DNA from: Yamagishiella unicocca
Taxonomy: Eukaryota; Chlorophyta; Chlorophyceae; Chlamydomonadales; Volvocaceae
NCBI GenBank assembly: GCA_003116995.1
Contig: BDSL01000052.1
Span: forward strand, 558,001-622,000
Direction: 5' to 3'
Length of the DNA: 64,000 nucleotides
A program made the translations under genes and the position numbers. The notes under the pieces were generated by a model that saw nothing but the letters and a program-made list of their open reading frames with translations, was not told where the DNA came from and made no database searches. Within the stretch, counting starts at the first letter, position 1. The number at the start of each line of letters is the position of its first letter. Shown in pieces: positions 23,001 through 35,400 of this stretch.

Positions 23001-26000
23001 GTGGTGCGCCACCCAGTTGGCAATCACCACCGACAGAATCACACCAAACAGGTAATCGATACCGCGGGTGCCCTCAACCACCAACACCACCAGCGAGATG
23101 GCGGAGCGGAAGACGCCGGCCAGCACGCCAGTAGCTGCACAGTCGCGGCGGCGGCAGTCAAGGGCTCAGCGCGACGCGGGAGAGGCCTGGCACTGGCGGG
23201 GGTGGGATCGACGGCGCATGCGTCGTACGGGTGCCAGGCTGGATGGGAGGCAGACGGTGTTCGCTGCGGGTTCACGGCACGCCGGCACAATCACGTCGGA
23301 CAGCTGGGCCCCTGCCGTGCAGGTGCTGCCCCCTCTTGTTGGAGCCTATCTAAGGGTAGTGCACTTGGGTAGTGCACTTCAACAGCCCCTGCCGACCCAA
23401 AATGTAGCACAGCGACAGGCACAGAAGCACCGAACCGTAGCAACCCCGTTCCATTAGCATCCCCGGCGCACAACGAGTCCGAACGCCTCCCCGCCGCATT
23501 GAGCCAGAAAGGCGACTCTTCCCCAGCCGCCCTCCCCCCTCTTCCCAGTCCACCAATACCCGACCACTAGCATGTCACAGCTCACCCGCCAAGATGGCGT
23601 ACAGGCCGGGCATGATGTTCCACTTGGGCAGCCACAGCCGCAGGATCAGGCCCCAGAAGCAGCCCCACGAGGCTCCCAGCTGCGAGATCAAGACCATTCG
23701 GCGAGTAGTGGGCATCGCAATAACGGAAGTCCCCATGTCCGGTACCGGGCAAGGATCAGTTAGGGACATCCTGGTACCAGCGGTGTAATGGTGCCTTTCG
23801 ACACCGTTGTCCAAGACTGGCGTATACGAGTCAACGACGTGTTCCCCTGTGCTATCCCTGAGAACCGCAAATCCCCAACCATTCTTCGCTGCAGGCCCAC
23901 CCCAAAACTGGGGACGCGGGATTTTATAGCATACACACCAGGATAGATGGCATGAAAAGGCCGCCGGGAATGGCCAGGCCAGCGCCGATGGACATAAGGC
24001 CTAGGTAGACAGTGGCGAACAGAGCCAGGCAGCCGACACTGAAAGGCGGCATGTATTTGCTCATGTCGCCGTCGTCTACCGTGTCCTCGTGGCCCACAGA
24101 GAACAGCTTAATAATGGTGTGGTGCTGTGACGAGAGAAACATGGTCGCCACGTCGTTGTACTGGCCCTCCTCGCAGTTGAACCTGGCATGAAGAAGCGCA
24201 AGTGCACAGTTGGCAGAGATTTAGGTGCTGACAAGGCAAGCAAGCAGATTTCATCAGCCATGGCTGAAGGCTACCCACAAGGCGGAACACCTTCCACAAA
24301 TCCGCCTTGCTGAATGAACTACGGAAAATAGACGCGTCACGATAGTGTAGCCCCGTTCAGCCAGGCAGGCCGTGCGAGCTCCCAGCATCGGTAGGACGCA
24401 CCTCAAGCCGTAACCCTCCTCCTCCCAACCCTCCGGGAACGGCTTGCACGTGCCGGCCGCCCAGCCAAAGAAGTGGCCCACCAGCGACACCAGGAACACC
24501 AGGCCGACGACCTCCAGGATGCGGAGCAAGTGGCGCGTCTTGACTGCGCGAACCTGCAGGCGAGCGGCCACCGCCGAACAGTAGCAGCAGCTTTGAGCTG
24601 ATCCCCGAGGCAGATGTTTGCGTTCCAATGCAGGTATTGCGCCCAGAGGCGCACATTCGCCACCCAAATGGCAACAACGCGTCCAACGACTCGTCCGCAC
24701 TGTGATCCATCGCCGGTGCCCAAAGCCATGGTGCAGGTGCATGCCGCGAGAGGATCACGGCCATATCAGCGCGTCGTACAAGGACCTTTCCACTTGCAAG
24801 GACCGTTCTGCTCATTCACCCTGCTATGACCCATGCCCTTTGTATGCTAGCCATGCAGAGCCGGCCACGCCGATCATCGTGTTCCGATCGTCCACAGCCT
24901 CCGCACCTTCCACAGCCACATGCGCAAGCTGTTGAAGGCGGCGCCCAGCAGTCCGGCCATGCCCGAATTGACGGCCAGGAAAGGCAGCTGCACGATCCAG
25001 TCCGTGTTGTCCATTTGCCTTAGGCCCGAAAAGGCAATCATGCCGTGCTGCGCGCTGTTGACAGGGAACCACGCACGGCACACGATGGTTTCCGAAGTTA
25101 ACCCCAACCCTTGAATAACAGCCGTTTTTCGGCCGATACAATGGTGAGTCATTGCCGCAGGTACCGAAACACGTACCGCACATGCACGTGTACTCGGCAA
25201 GGACGGTTCATCATCACGATTGCCGCTCAGCTAGGCTCAGCCCAAGCCCACCCCCTGGGTAGATAACACTAACACTTGCCTGCGGTTGAGAAGCTGGATT
25301 GTAAACGTGGACAGAGTGGCGGCAATGAAGCAGCGCCAAGCTGTCTTCCGAGACCAGAAACTGCACGCCTCCTCCATAGAGAACAGCACGCCACCGATAG
25401 GCGCACCGAAAGCCGCTGAGATACCCGCAGAGACGCCGGCAGACACGAATTCGCGGTGATCCGAGTCGCTGACAATCTCGTCAAGGATTTTCATTTTCTC
25501 CTTAATGTTGAACTCCCTTTTTCTCCCCAGGCAGTTGGTAAAGATACTGAAGACGCCTCCGTCCAGGCACTCTGCCGGAAAAGCACACATGCGCAGAGTA
25601 GGTGGCGCGTCGGTGCAGGTGCTAAGGAATACACACGGCGCGGTGCAAGGGTTTTGGCACGGAAGCACGAACTTACTGCATTCCATGTAGGTAAATACTG
25701 AAGCCACGCACGCGCCGATGTGCACCATTGGACCCTCAGGACCCATGGGCAGGCCGGCGCTCACGGCGCAGACGGTTCCTACGAACTTGCTGATGAGCGT
25801 GTTAAAGCGCAGAAGGTTAGGCACGTGGTTCCCGTTGAGGTAGGCCATGACAAGAGTGACACCGGCTCCGGCGGATGCGGGAGCCCAGTATTGTACCTGC
25901 CAGGGTTGCCGCGCAAGCAACGTCAGCGGTTTACTCCACCGGCTGTCGTTCACCCAATTGCAAACCCACCAGCGCCGTCGCCACCGTCACCAGGCAGCTG

Positions 26001-26531
26001 CCAATTAACCAAAACAGCAAGAATGATACGAATGTCCTTGCAGGCGCGTCCTTCTCATGGGAGTTACTCAGGAGGTCGAGTTTCCACTCCGTGATTGCGC
26101 CGACTGCCTTCGTCATGGCGACCGCGAAGCACCCGGTAATAATGCCCGTGAGCGTCGTAACAAACATTTTTGCAAGAGTATGACCCGTGTACCTACGTGC
26201 GGGGTTAGTTGTGTATGCGTTAGCTGCTCGACCATGACCCTCGTGCAAGAATTGATTCCGCCCCCCCTTACCCATAAAGCTTCTTCTTGCCCTCCTTGCG
26301 AGACTTCATCCGGTCATAGAATAGCTTGTTTTGAATGGGCTCGTAGTCGAGAGATTCAGACACACGACCTGTCGCCGCGGTCTTTGAGCCGAGAACCTTT
26401 GAGAGGAACGAACTGGCGGAGTCATAGTTCGGTTTGGGCGGAGCCAGGGCAGGTGCAAACGTCACGCTTCGCCCCAGCATAGGAGTCTCGTCCTCCCCAT
26501 GTGGCTGCGCCATGGTAAAGGCTGCCGCCAC
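20025..26531 (-). CDS. CLC-family anion channel/exchanger, 14 exons, 908 aa
   Basis: Membrane transporter of Cl-/NO3- type anions. Exons: 26531-26272, 26192-25970, 25896-25677, 25571-25280, 25054-24907, 24553-24402, 24182-23939, 23679-23586, 23134-22867, 22666-22512, 21956-21790, 21229-21069, 20686-20581, 20261-20025; 2,727 nt, phases agreeing throughout. Intron 4 is probably GC-AG (a nearby GT donor also keeps frame). Key sites: filter motif, normally GSGIP, reads GAGVT (171-175). GPEGP keeps the gating Glu (215). FSMEE keeps the proton Glu (302). GGLFMP is at 505-510 and GLYAIL has the pore Tyr (540). Retention of both Glu residues favours an H+-coupled exchanger. Two CBS domains follow, at about 635-740 and 795-855 (SPLTIRKDCS, HLLVVDAHNHVVGIITRKDL). 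The N-terminal SLDYEPIQNKLF is plant-CLC-like, suggesting an intracellular membrane. Confidence 0.94.
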
Positions 26532-28772
26532 GCGGCGGAGCTAAGGTCCTTCTTTGATGTGGTCAGCTCGCGCCTATTCGACCAGTAGACCAGGAATCAG
26601 TACTAGAGAACGCTATGCATTTATAAACATTTGCCTTAGGACAATCCAGGATAGCGACTGGCAAATGGCAAAAGACGAAGCTCATACAACTGGGCCCAAC
26701 GCATGGAAGGAAAGTGCCAAATCACACGCCGCGCATCGTATGGGCAGCAATTATCAAGATATTATGCATTTTCGTTTGCTTTTTTATAGAGCTATTTTCC
26801 ACTGAACGCATACATTATTCACACAAACCTACCCCCCGGTCACTGCCGCTCCCTGCTTCCATAACGAGGGAACGCAGTTCCTGACAGCATACTTGATTTC
26901 ATTCTTTGTCTGACCTACTGTTTGTTTAATTACGCTGCACTGCCAAATGTTACTTGAGGTGGTGCTGCAGCTTCTTGGCAATCAAAACTCCCACTCTGTT
27001 TTGGCGAGGGTTTGCAGTCAGGTCCCGAAACAGGAATGAGTACGATGTATTTAACGTAGCCCTTTCAAGTCACCACCTGAATTGTTGAACCACGGGTCCA
27101 AGCTTGTCCATGCAAATGTGTACAGGCGTCCACAGCGCCGTGTGCGCTGCGTTATTGCATGATTTGGAAGGTCAAGCGCTCTGCAGGGGTAGACTTTGCT
27201 TCCTGACATGGCCCTTCCCTTGCTGTGTTACTAGGCAGGACCCGAGGCCCGGACAGTTTGCTACTTTTGCTACTGGCCGTGACAGGATGCCCACAGCAGG
27301 AGTCAACCCATCCACATCTTCTTCGATGCAGGCTACTGTTAGGGCATCGAGCAAACACTCCGCAATTAAACATATGCCCAGTAATCCGTAATGTCCCTTC
27401 ATAACTGCACGGGCATCATTAATGCTTCTTGCCCCTTGACCTCGGTTTGTGGGGATTATGGGAAGGGCTTCGGGGCCTTACTCCTGTAACGCAATACAAT
27501 TAATGCTTCTAAATCGCCATCCGATGGACGTGATGGGTGGGAGGCATGTGCAGCCGTCGTCAAGGTCCATGATTTGCGTCTAGAAAGATCTAGGAGGATG
27601 TCACGAGCATGGGGGGACCGTCGATGTGGAGACCGATTGAGGAAAGTGATGTTGATTGAGGGTATGGTACGCCATGCCCCAACAAGGGGACACTCTTCTC
27701 TAAACACCTATGGAGGAATCAGGAGGAATTGCTGCCTGGTCAGGCAACAACAGAGCCGGTGGGCGGGCTGGATGAGCGCCGCCTTTGCGGGTGCGTATGC
27801 GGGTGGATACGCACGGCACCTCACGAACCTCTGACACTACCTGTGCCGAATTCTTTCCCATATCAATTTGCCAGCAGTTGCCCGTTTTTTGTGGGCGTAC
27901 TGGCTGCAAATTCCGAGGCATTTGCGTACGCAGGTACAGGACGGAACGCGAGCCTGAGCAGCGAGCACGTGATTACATTTACAAAGTCTGCCGCACCTCG
28001 CAAGGCGCTTGACGCTCATTCGAAACGCACGTCCTCCCACTGTCGCTACCTTCTGCCGTGGAGAGGCACTCCTCGGGCAGTGAGCTGGCAGTATGGGACA
28101 GAGCGCGCGCACTTTCGGGACAACCTGGATGCCAAGCCGACCGCTAGTCCCCCTCCGCCTCCAGAGACCACGCAGTGGCACAACCCTTCCACTTACCTTA
28201 TAACAGCTGGACGCTGCCTGGTTGGAAAAAGGGCTGTATGATGGCCCGCCCTGTGACTACTGCCAAACACCAGACGACAGTGCTGACGCCGCACAGCTGC
28301 TGTTACATGGGCTGGCTGCGAGAGCCTGCTTTCTGTCTGTCACACTGAGCGCGCGCTTCCGGACTAAGAAAGGCTTCAATTGCGCTGCGCATGCCACTGA
28401 CACTGCACCGCGGCCTGACAACAAATTCGAGTGCACTCTGAGCATTCCAGCGCACTAGCTGCGCTTACGCTGTGACCCAGCTGCATCCACCAACACTGCG
28501 TCCATGCACCTCCCGCTCCGCAATCTGATTCGGGATTCGGGTGCTTGCTCATACACAACAGCCGGCCTGCCCACCGCCCTTGCTCAATGGCACTTCCCGC
28601 TGGCCTCCAGACGACGGTCTGCTCTCAACCCCTGGCGGCTGCACGGCCTGACAGCTGGCGACCGCTGATGCCACTGCATCGCTGCAGCACGTGCTTTGCT
28701 GCACTGCGCGTTGCTTAGAAAGCACGAAAATGCCGCTGCGCTTGGCTGCCCTCTTGGCCAGCACCAGCACGT
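26532..28772. other. No gene recognised between the CLC 5' end and the RRM gene 3' end
   Basis: About 2.2 kb, less GC-rich near 26,600-27,100. Open frames have no family resemblance and no consistent splice signals. It must hold the CLC promoter and the RRM gene 3' UTR; minus-strand TGTAA motifs near 28,303 and 27,974 could end the latter. Confidence 0.4.
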
Positions 28773-30043
28773 CTACCTGCGCACTTCACGGCGGTCGTCG
28801 GGCCGGCCATAGGGCGCGGCACGGGCCGGGCCGGCGGGGTAGCGGGCACGCTCCGGGCCACCCGCGCCCCCGCGGTACCGATCGTCGCCAGGAGGGTAGT
28901 CGGCAGGGTAGCGGCTGTCGTACGCCCCCTGGTAGCGGCTGTCGTACCGATGCTCGTAGCCGCCGCCGCCACCACCACCACCGCCGCCGGCGCCACCGCC
29001 GTACTGAGGCGCCGTGTAAGGGTCCCGCGCATAGGGGTCCCGGTAGTACGGGTCCCGCTCGTAACCACTCCTGGACGACGTTACAGGGGCCGCGTGGGTT
29101 GATGTGAGTTGCAATCTGGTGGTGACTGGTGTGCACGGAAACACTTGACAGTAACGCACAGGGGACCGTTGCACATAAGGTTCCGGCCCCACAACAGACA
29201 GCAGACACCAGTGTGATGACATATGGTGTTCGAAAGTTTTCCCCACGCACTATGGAAGGTTTAAGGAAACAACAGGAGGTTCGCAGGACCAGATTTGTGG
29301 CAGTGTTGGCGCGTTCCTCAAGTGATCCAATACGCAGGGTTGCTGGAGAAGGTGGATTAAGCCTGTGCCTCACCGCAGATTTTCCACACAGCACACCCTG
29401 CTCACCCGCCATAGCCCCCGTATCCACCACGGTCACCATAGCCTGCACGCCCGTAGTCGTACTGGCGAGGGTCCCCGTAGCTGCTGCCGCTGCCGCCATA
29501 ACGGTCATATCCACCGCGTTCGTAGGCCCCACCGCCGCCGTAGCGGTCGTACCCGGCGCGGCTGTCGTTCCTACGCTCATAACCACCGCGATCGTAGCGG
29601 CCGCCGCCCTCTCGGCCCCCACCGCCGCGAGTCAGCGCGGACGCTGGCGTTCCGGGCTTAATCTGGTCCTGTGGGATGGCTTCCTTGACAGAGATGGGCC
29701 TGCCATCCACGTCCTTGTTGTGCAGGTCGCGGATTGCATCCAGCATGCTTTCGCGGTCCTTGAACGTAACGAAGCCAAAGCCACGGGGCTTCTGTGTCAT
29801 CTTGTCTAGCTGGATGACAACATTTTCAGGGCTGTATTTCTCGAACACTGCGCGCCGGTGCATTGCAGGGACGGGCCAGTCAGCGCTCGAACTCCTCCGA
29901 CCTCAGCGCTCAGTGAAGACTCCCTTTATTAAAGGATCATACTTACACTCTCGCAAACCAGCCTCATCCATGCGGTACGAGATGCCGCCCACAAAGACTT
30001 TGTGGGGACTCTCCAGAGCCTTGGCATCCCCATCGTCAGTCAT
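28773..30043 (-). CDS. RRM glycine-rich RNA-binding protein, 278 aa
   Basis: Binds RNA through one RRM; such proteins act in splicing, export, stability or translation. Exons 30043-29947, 29847-29406 and 29070-28773 give 279 codons in phase. The RRM occupies about residues 13-92: RNP2 is VFVGGI (16-21) and RNP1 is RGFGFVTF (54-61), the latter in exon 2, completing the domain (LRE|LFEKYS). The hnRNP A/B-Musashi type of RNP motifs is evident. After EAIPQDQIKPGT comes a long Gly/Tyr/Arg tail with RYDRGGYERR and RDPYYRDPYARDP repeats, likely disordered and prone to phase separation. The start ATG lies 230 bp from the start of the divergent MCU gene. Confidence 0.92.
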
Positions 30044-30273
30044 TCTTGTATCCCCTCGCTCTCTGTCGTCCATTAACAGTTAACAAACAGGTTGCGACGC
30101 TTTTATGTTTGGAGCGTGCCGTTTCCTCCCTTTGTTGCTTGGCACCTCTAGACGACCGTACGCTGGTACGACGACGGGCTAACTACGCGGAACCCACTGT
30201 CCTTTCCTTATTAGCATCACCAACATATTTCCCAGTGACCCCTGTCCGAATCTGGGCACAAGGACAGAGACTG
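30044..30273. promoter_or_regulatory. Shared divergent promoter of the RRM and MCU genes
   Basis: Only 230 bp separate the two start codons, so both 5' UTRs and core promoters must share this interval. No specific factor site is assigned. Confidence 0.6.
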
Positions 30274-31851
30274 ATGTCTTCAAGGAAAACCGCTCGTCTG
30301 TTGCCGCTCGTTTTACGCGCAACCTCCCAGCCGGCGCCTGCCCAAGTTCGTGAAATCCAGACTGGTCTTCAAGCCTTCGGCGCTAGCGGTCATCGACCTT
30401 GCTTTTTCACCAGGTGCCAGTTTCCCCTCAGGACTTTCGGGTCAAATTCGGACGCGGCAGCGAAGGATGGCGCTGAGGGAGAGCTTCAACAGAAAATAAA
30501 AGAGGTGTGCTTGCAGTGATGTCTCTATCACTCGGGCTTGCCTGGCCTGGAATTCAACCCTTGTTTTGGGTCTGGTCTCCACGCGCAGCTGGTACCAGTC
30601 CTCCAATTGCAACAGGACCTGAAACATGAGGCGAAGCTCAATGACAGCATATCAAACAAAAGGCTGGTGCAGATGATCATGGCCAGGTGTGTGAAGTCGA
30701 TACAGCTATGGATATACCCCAGATGGATTTCACTGTTAACTTGGCGCCGTGCATGGCCATCAGCGTGCTGACTAAGCGTACATGTGGGTCAAATGGGCAC
30801 AGGCACGCAGCCCGCGACGAAACGGAAGCTGAGGAGGTCAGCAATATGCTGCAGCGCGTGGGGGTCACGATTCGCACCAAGGATGCGGTCTACCTCAAAC
30901 CCGAAGAGATATATGCAACCTATGCTCCGGTGCGTCGAAAGGGGCGATGGGTGTACCTCGCTGAGCCTTGCGCAAACTTTCAGATTTGTATGGGCTGTGG
31001 CAGAGAGTGTTTTGATCCACTGTCCTGCAGGACTTTACCGGAGTCTCTGACCTGACGGAAAAGCTGAAGGACGTTGAAAGGAAGCTTGCGGAACACGGCT
31101 CGATTCACGCGGCGGCGGAACGGATCACCGCACGGTTGTTGTATGCTGGCTGGTTCATTCTGGTAGCGCAGATCGTGGTGTTCTACTACCTCACCTTTGA
31201 GGAGCTATCCTGGGACGTGATGGAGCCCATCGCGTACATGTTGTCATTATTTTACGCGCTCGTGGCGTACACGTATTTCCTTGGCACCAAAGGCCACGTG
31301 CTGGACCTGAAGCCGTTCAAGGAATCGTTCACGGTGCTTTACAAGGTACGGCGTACAGCAGGTTATGGTTCGTCCGTCTGCGACCGAAGTCAGTATATAT
31401 GTTTGGATGGGCGCCTACCTATTGGATCAGAAATTGTGTAATACCTGTTTGCGGTCAGGACTTAAGGATGCGCACATCCTCTCCTTCGGTGTCAGTTGCT
31501 TGGGTTTGCAAGCTGTCAACCACTTCCCCCATTTTTGTTTTCAGGGTTGGAAGTTAAACCCCCACGCGGGGAAGACCGAGCTCGACGACGAAAGCTACCG
31601 CGCGCTGGTCAAGGTGAGTCCACAAACCTGGTTTGCTGATGAAACTGAACACATTCGAAGTACGAATGTGCTGTGTACTTGGTGGCTTTATGACCAGATT
31701 GCCGCACAAATCCATGTTGGCCCTGTTGATGACTCCACGTTTGCCTAGGTATTGCGTTGTACGGGTGCGCCCTTGCTATACTTGCGCTTCGCAGTTGCGA
31801 GACAACTACGAGAAGCGAATCAAGCAACTTAAGAAGCTCCACGGATCCTAA
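30274..31851 (+). CDS. MCU: Mitochondrial calcium uniporter pore subunit, 298 aa
   Basis: Forms the Ca2+-selective pore of the inner mitochondrial membrane. Exons: 30274-30504, 30589-30686, 30803-30929, 31031-31345, 31545-31613, 31795-31851; 897 nt in phase. The acceptor of exon 3 was chosen to give MARHAARDETEAEEV; a second in-phase choice exists at 30764. The N-terminus (MSSRKTARLLPLVLRATS) is an Arg/Leu-rich transit peptide. A plant-type segment VYLKPEEIY precedes the coiled coil (LTEKLKDVERKLAEH). TM1 is about 188-206. The selectivity filter is WDVMEP (213-218), with the Asp and Glu rings intact and Val for the common Ile. TM2 is about 219-237. The C-terminus is coiled and basic (RIKQLKKLHGS). 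Some green algae have several MCU paralogues. Confidence 0.93.
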
Positions 31852-32457
31852 TCATCTTTACGGACTTAGCATTGCAATCCAAGGATTTTACGTCAGCCAA
31901 TCTTTGCGACATAGCTTTACTCCGCATGTTTCTTCCGGTCGGGGATGAGCGCTCATGGTTGGGCGTGGAGGGTAATGCCCTCAGGGTATAGACGAGTGCT
32001 GTATATACGCAACTGTGTTGGGCATCTAGTCGGATTGATTTGTTCAACATGAAAGCACGACCCCTGACTGCGCATGACGTGTTATTGGTTGACAAGTTTA
32101 CATGCTCGAGTTTCCCTGTATATGTTATGAAGGACGTCATAAAGGCGCGCCCTGATTCGGGCTGCTGCCCGTGTGCGCGATCGGTCGATGTGATCCACCT
32201 GTCGCGAGGATTTAGTAACACGCCCTGCCGTACCAATGCAATCATTCGCCTTGGCAGCTAGGATTCATCCGTCCGAACATGGATATCCTCCTCAAAAGGC
32301 ATTGTGCACCTTTTACAGGCATCACAAATCCGTGCCATGTAAGAAATGTGCCAGGCGATTTTTCCTTCGAGTGCATTAAGGCCATCATGCAATAACTCAG
32401 ATACCAACTCAAGCTACAGAGTGCGATAGTGGGCGGTGGAGTTGTAGAGGGTTCACC
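31852..32457. other. MCU 3' UTR and UPF2 promoter interval
   Basis: About 600 bp between the MCU stop and the UPF2 start; no further ORF supported. Confidence 0.5.
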
Positions 32458-35400
32458 ATGGATGCACACGCGTTGCAGGTGGGCTTTCGGCTGTCGCCAG
32501 GTACTTGTTAAGGGAATTACGTTTGTTGAAGGCATATGTAAACTGTCGGCAATCGCAGGAGATAGGCTTGCAAGTCGCCGCAGCCCGAAAGGCGCTCGAG
32601 GCGCAACGACTACTCCGGGAAAGCAACCTTAGCGCTGTGCGCCCCAGTACGTTTGCTTCTTGGCACGCACGTAGCATTGTCTCGGTTCGTGTATTAAACG
32701 GGCATTTGTTGGGCAGGTGAGGATGACCTGAAGCAGCTGGACAGCAGCATCAAGCGCAACTCTACCCTGACGAAAAAGCTCCGCCAGCTAACCGAAGACA
32801 ATAAGCAAACAATCCTCGATGACATCCGAAAAACAAACCAAAGCAAGGTGGGTCGTAGCGGAGGCTGCAGGGGGCCGCGAAGGGTTAACGGGCTGGGCCG
32901 AAGGGCCGTGAGCCCTGGGCAGTATGGGAGGCGACTTCAATGCAGCATGGGGCGCCGGCAGGGAGGGGGCCCCTTAGGGGCCCATCTGGACCCCTTGGGG
33001 GGTGCCGCATGCTCCTAACCAGCATGCTCCTGTCCCCCCTTCCTCCCCTATCACTTTCCTATTGTCACTTTCCTGTTGTAAAACGTTCGTGATTTGTTTT
33101 CATGGATGCCTGATAGAAGGTTGGACACGTCGGTCCTCCCTCCCTCCCTCCCTCCCTGTCCCCTGCCCCAGTACGTGAGCGAGGCAGTGGCCGCCATAGC
33201 TGAGGCCCCCCTGCGCAACACCGACGTACCAGCGGCGGTGGCCGTGTGCAGCCTACTCCACCAGCGGTATGCGGACTTCGGCGGACAGATGGCAGCGGGG
33301 CTCTCCAAGGTAGGGCGGCGTAAAGACTCAGCCACACGACACGGGAAGTGTAGCAGGCGCATAGTCTTGGGAGCGGCGGGCCGATCGAGTCGCCCCAGAG
33401 GGCACTGCTGGCGGCTTCGATCGGCACTGAGGCCACCGCTTCCACGGCCGCTCGTCTGCTCGTCCAGTACCGTAATGTTTGCTTGCGCTGCTGTGGCCCC
33501 CGATGACGTGGCAGGCGTTCCCCAAGCCCGGCGGCGGGGTCGGAGCCGGTGACAGCGCGGCCGGGGGCCCCGGAGCAGCTGCCGACCGGGACGGCGCCAA
33601 GCGGCGGCGGGCGGCGCTGCGTCTGCTCGGGGAGCTGCTGGCAGCTGGGGTGTTCAGCGGCACGGGGCCGCTCCTGGCCATACTGAAGGACCTGGTGAGT
33701 GCGCCGCCGCCTATCCCTCCCCCTGCGGTTTGCTACTGCCGCTACTCCGACTACTGCCGCTACTCCGGCTACTGCCGCTACTCCGGCTACTGCCGCCGCG
33801 AGCATCACTATTATGGAAGGACGGCTGCAGCGCACTGGCGGCTGCTGGCATGGTCGCCTCAAGCACCACCAGGGCAGGCTGCAAACCTCCAAACCTCCAG
33901 GCAGCACACACACACACACACCGCCCTCCCGCCCCGCCCCCGCCATCCCGCATCCCCTCACCTCCCGCGGCCCCTTCCTCCGCGCCCTCTCGCTCTCACA
34001 CGCACACCCCCACTCCCTGGCCCCAGGCGCTCCCCGACTACCGGCGGGACCGCGACATCGCCGTCACCAGCATCACGCTGCTGGCCACCTTCGGCCGCAC
34101 CGCCAGGGAGATGCTGCTGGGGCAGCAGCCGGCGGCGCTGCTGGCGGCCTCGGCAGCGGTGCCTCCGGAGCTGATGGACCAGGTGGGCGGCCGGGAGCGG
34201 GAAAGGGGAAGCAGCTGGGATGGCTGCGTGGCTGGCGGTGTGGGCGGGGAAGGGGCTCAGACTTCAGTGGATGTATGGGCGGTATGGGCGGGGAAGGGGT
34301 TCAGACTTCAGTGGATGTATGGGCAGTATGGGCGGGGAAGGGGCTCAGACTTCAGTGGATGTATGGGCGGTATGGGCGGGGAAGGGGCTCAGGCTTCAGT
34401 GGATGTATGGGCGGTATGGGCGGGGGAGCAAGGCGGGGCCTGTGGTGGCGGCTGGGCTGACGGGCTTGAGGACGGAGTCCGTGGTGGTGTGCTGCAGGCG
34501 GGGGCGGGCGAGCTGCCGGAGGACGTGGCGGCTGCGCTGGCGGGGCTGCGGGAGGAGCAGGAGGCACTGCAGGCTGAGCTGAGCACCAGGTGAGCGGCGA
34601 GAGGGGTGGGAGGCTATGAGGGGCTTATGAGGCCCTCCGCTTCGTCTGTGGCCGCCACAACCTCACCCGCACCCACGTCCACAACGTCCACAACACCACC
34701 CACGTCCACAACACCACCCACGTCCACAACACCACCCACGTCCACAACACCACCCACGTCCACACCGGCACCCGCACCCATGTCAACAACCTCACCCACA
34801 CCCACGTCCACACAACCTCACCCGCACCCACCTCCACATCCACACCTGACCCGCCTCCGCACCCGCGCCCGCACCCACCGGGGGGGAGTGCCAGGTTCCA
34901 GCTGCCCGAGAACGACGCGGCGCTTGTGTCCAAGGTGCTGGACCGCGCTCTGGACACCGCGGTGGCGGCCCTGTCTGACGACCACCGGCAGCTGCGGGAG
35001 GTGGAGGCGGAGAACTCGGCGCTGGTCAACACGCGGGGGGACCTGCCGGCGGAGGCGGCGGCGGAGTACGAGCGGAGGAGGAAGGTCGGAAGCCGGGGGG
35101 GCGGGCAGGGGGCCGCGGGGGCAGGGGTGCGGTGTGGCGGGGGGAGGGAGGGGGTGTGGGGTATGGGGTGCAGCCAGTGCAACGTGGCGGGTTGCGCGCG
35201 CTTTGCCGCTCCGCCTCCTCCTCCCTGTGTCGACCCACGCGTTTTTCCTCAACCCCCCTCCGCTACGTGCTGTCCGACGGGTTTCTTCGCCCCAGGCACT
35301 GCCCCACCCCACCCCACCCTACCCCAACGAAGTTCTCCAGCATGCACCTCGAGACGCCTGTTCTAAACGGTTTTCCTCGCGTACACGGGTCTTCCTCGCC

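Noticed and set aside
27574..28241. ORFs in the CLC-RRM interval
   Set aside because: Short, unrelated to known families, no supporting splice signals.
32637..32719. UPF2 exon 2 ending at 32636 with GTGCGC donor
   Set aside because: The stronger GTACGT donor at 32647 pairs in phase with the GGGCAG acceptor; the shorter form needs a weak TGAG acceptor.
34220..34593. ORFs with repeated FSGCMGGMGG or LQWMYGRYG units
   Set aside because: Readings of the 44-bp intronic minisatellite inside UPF2.
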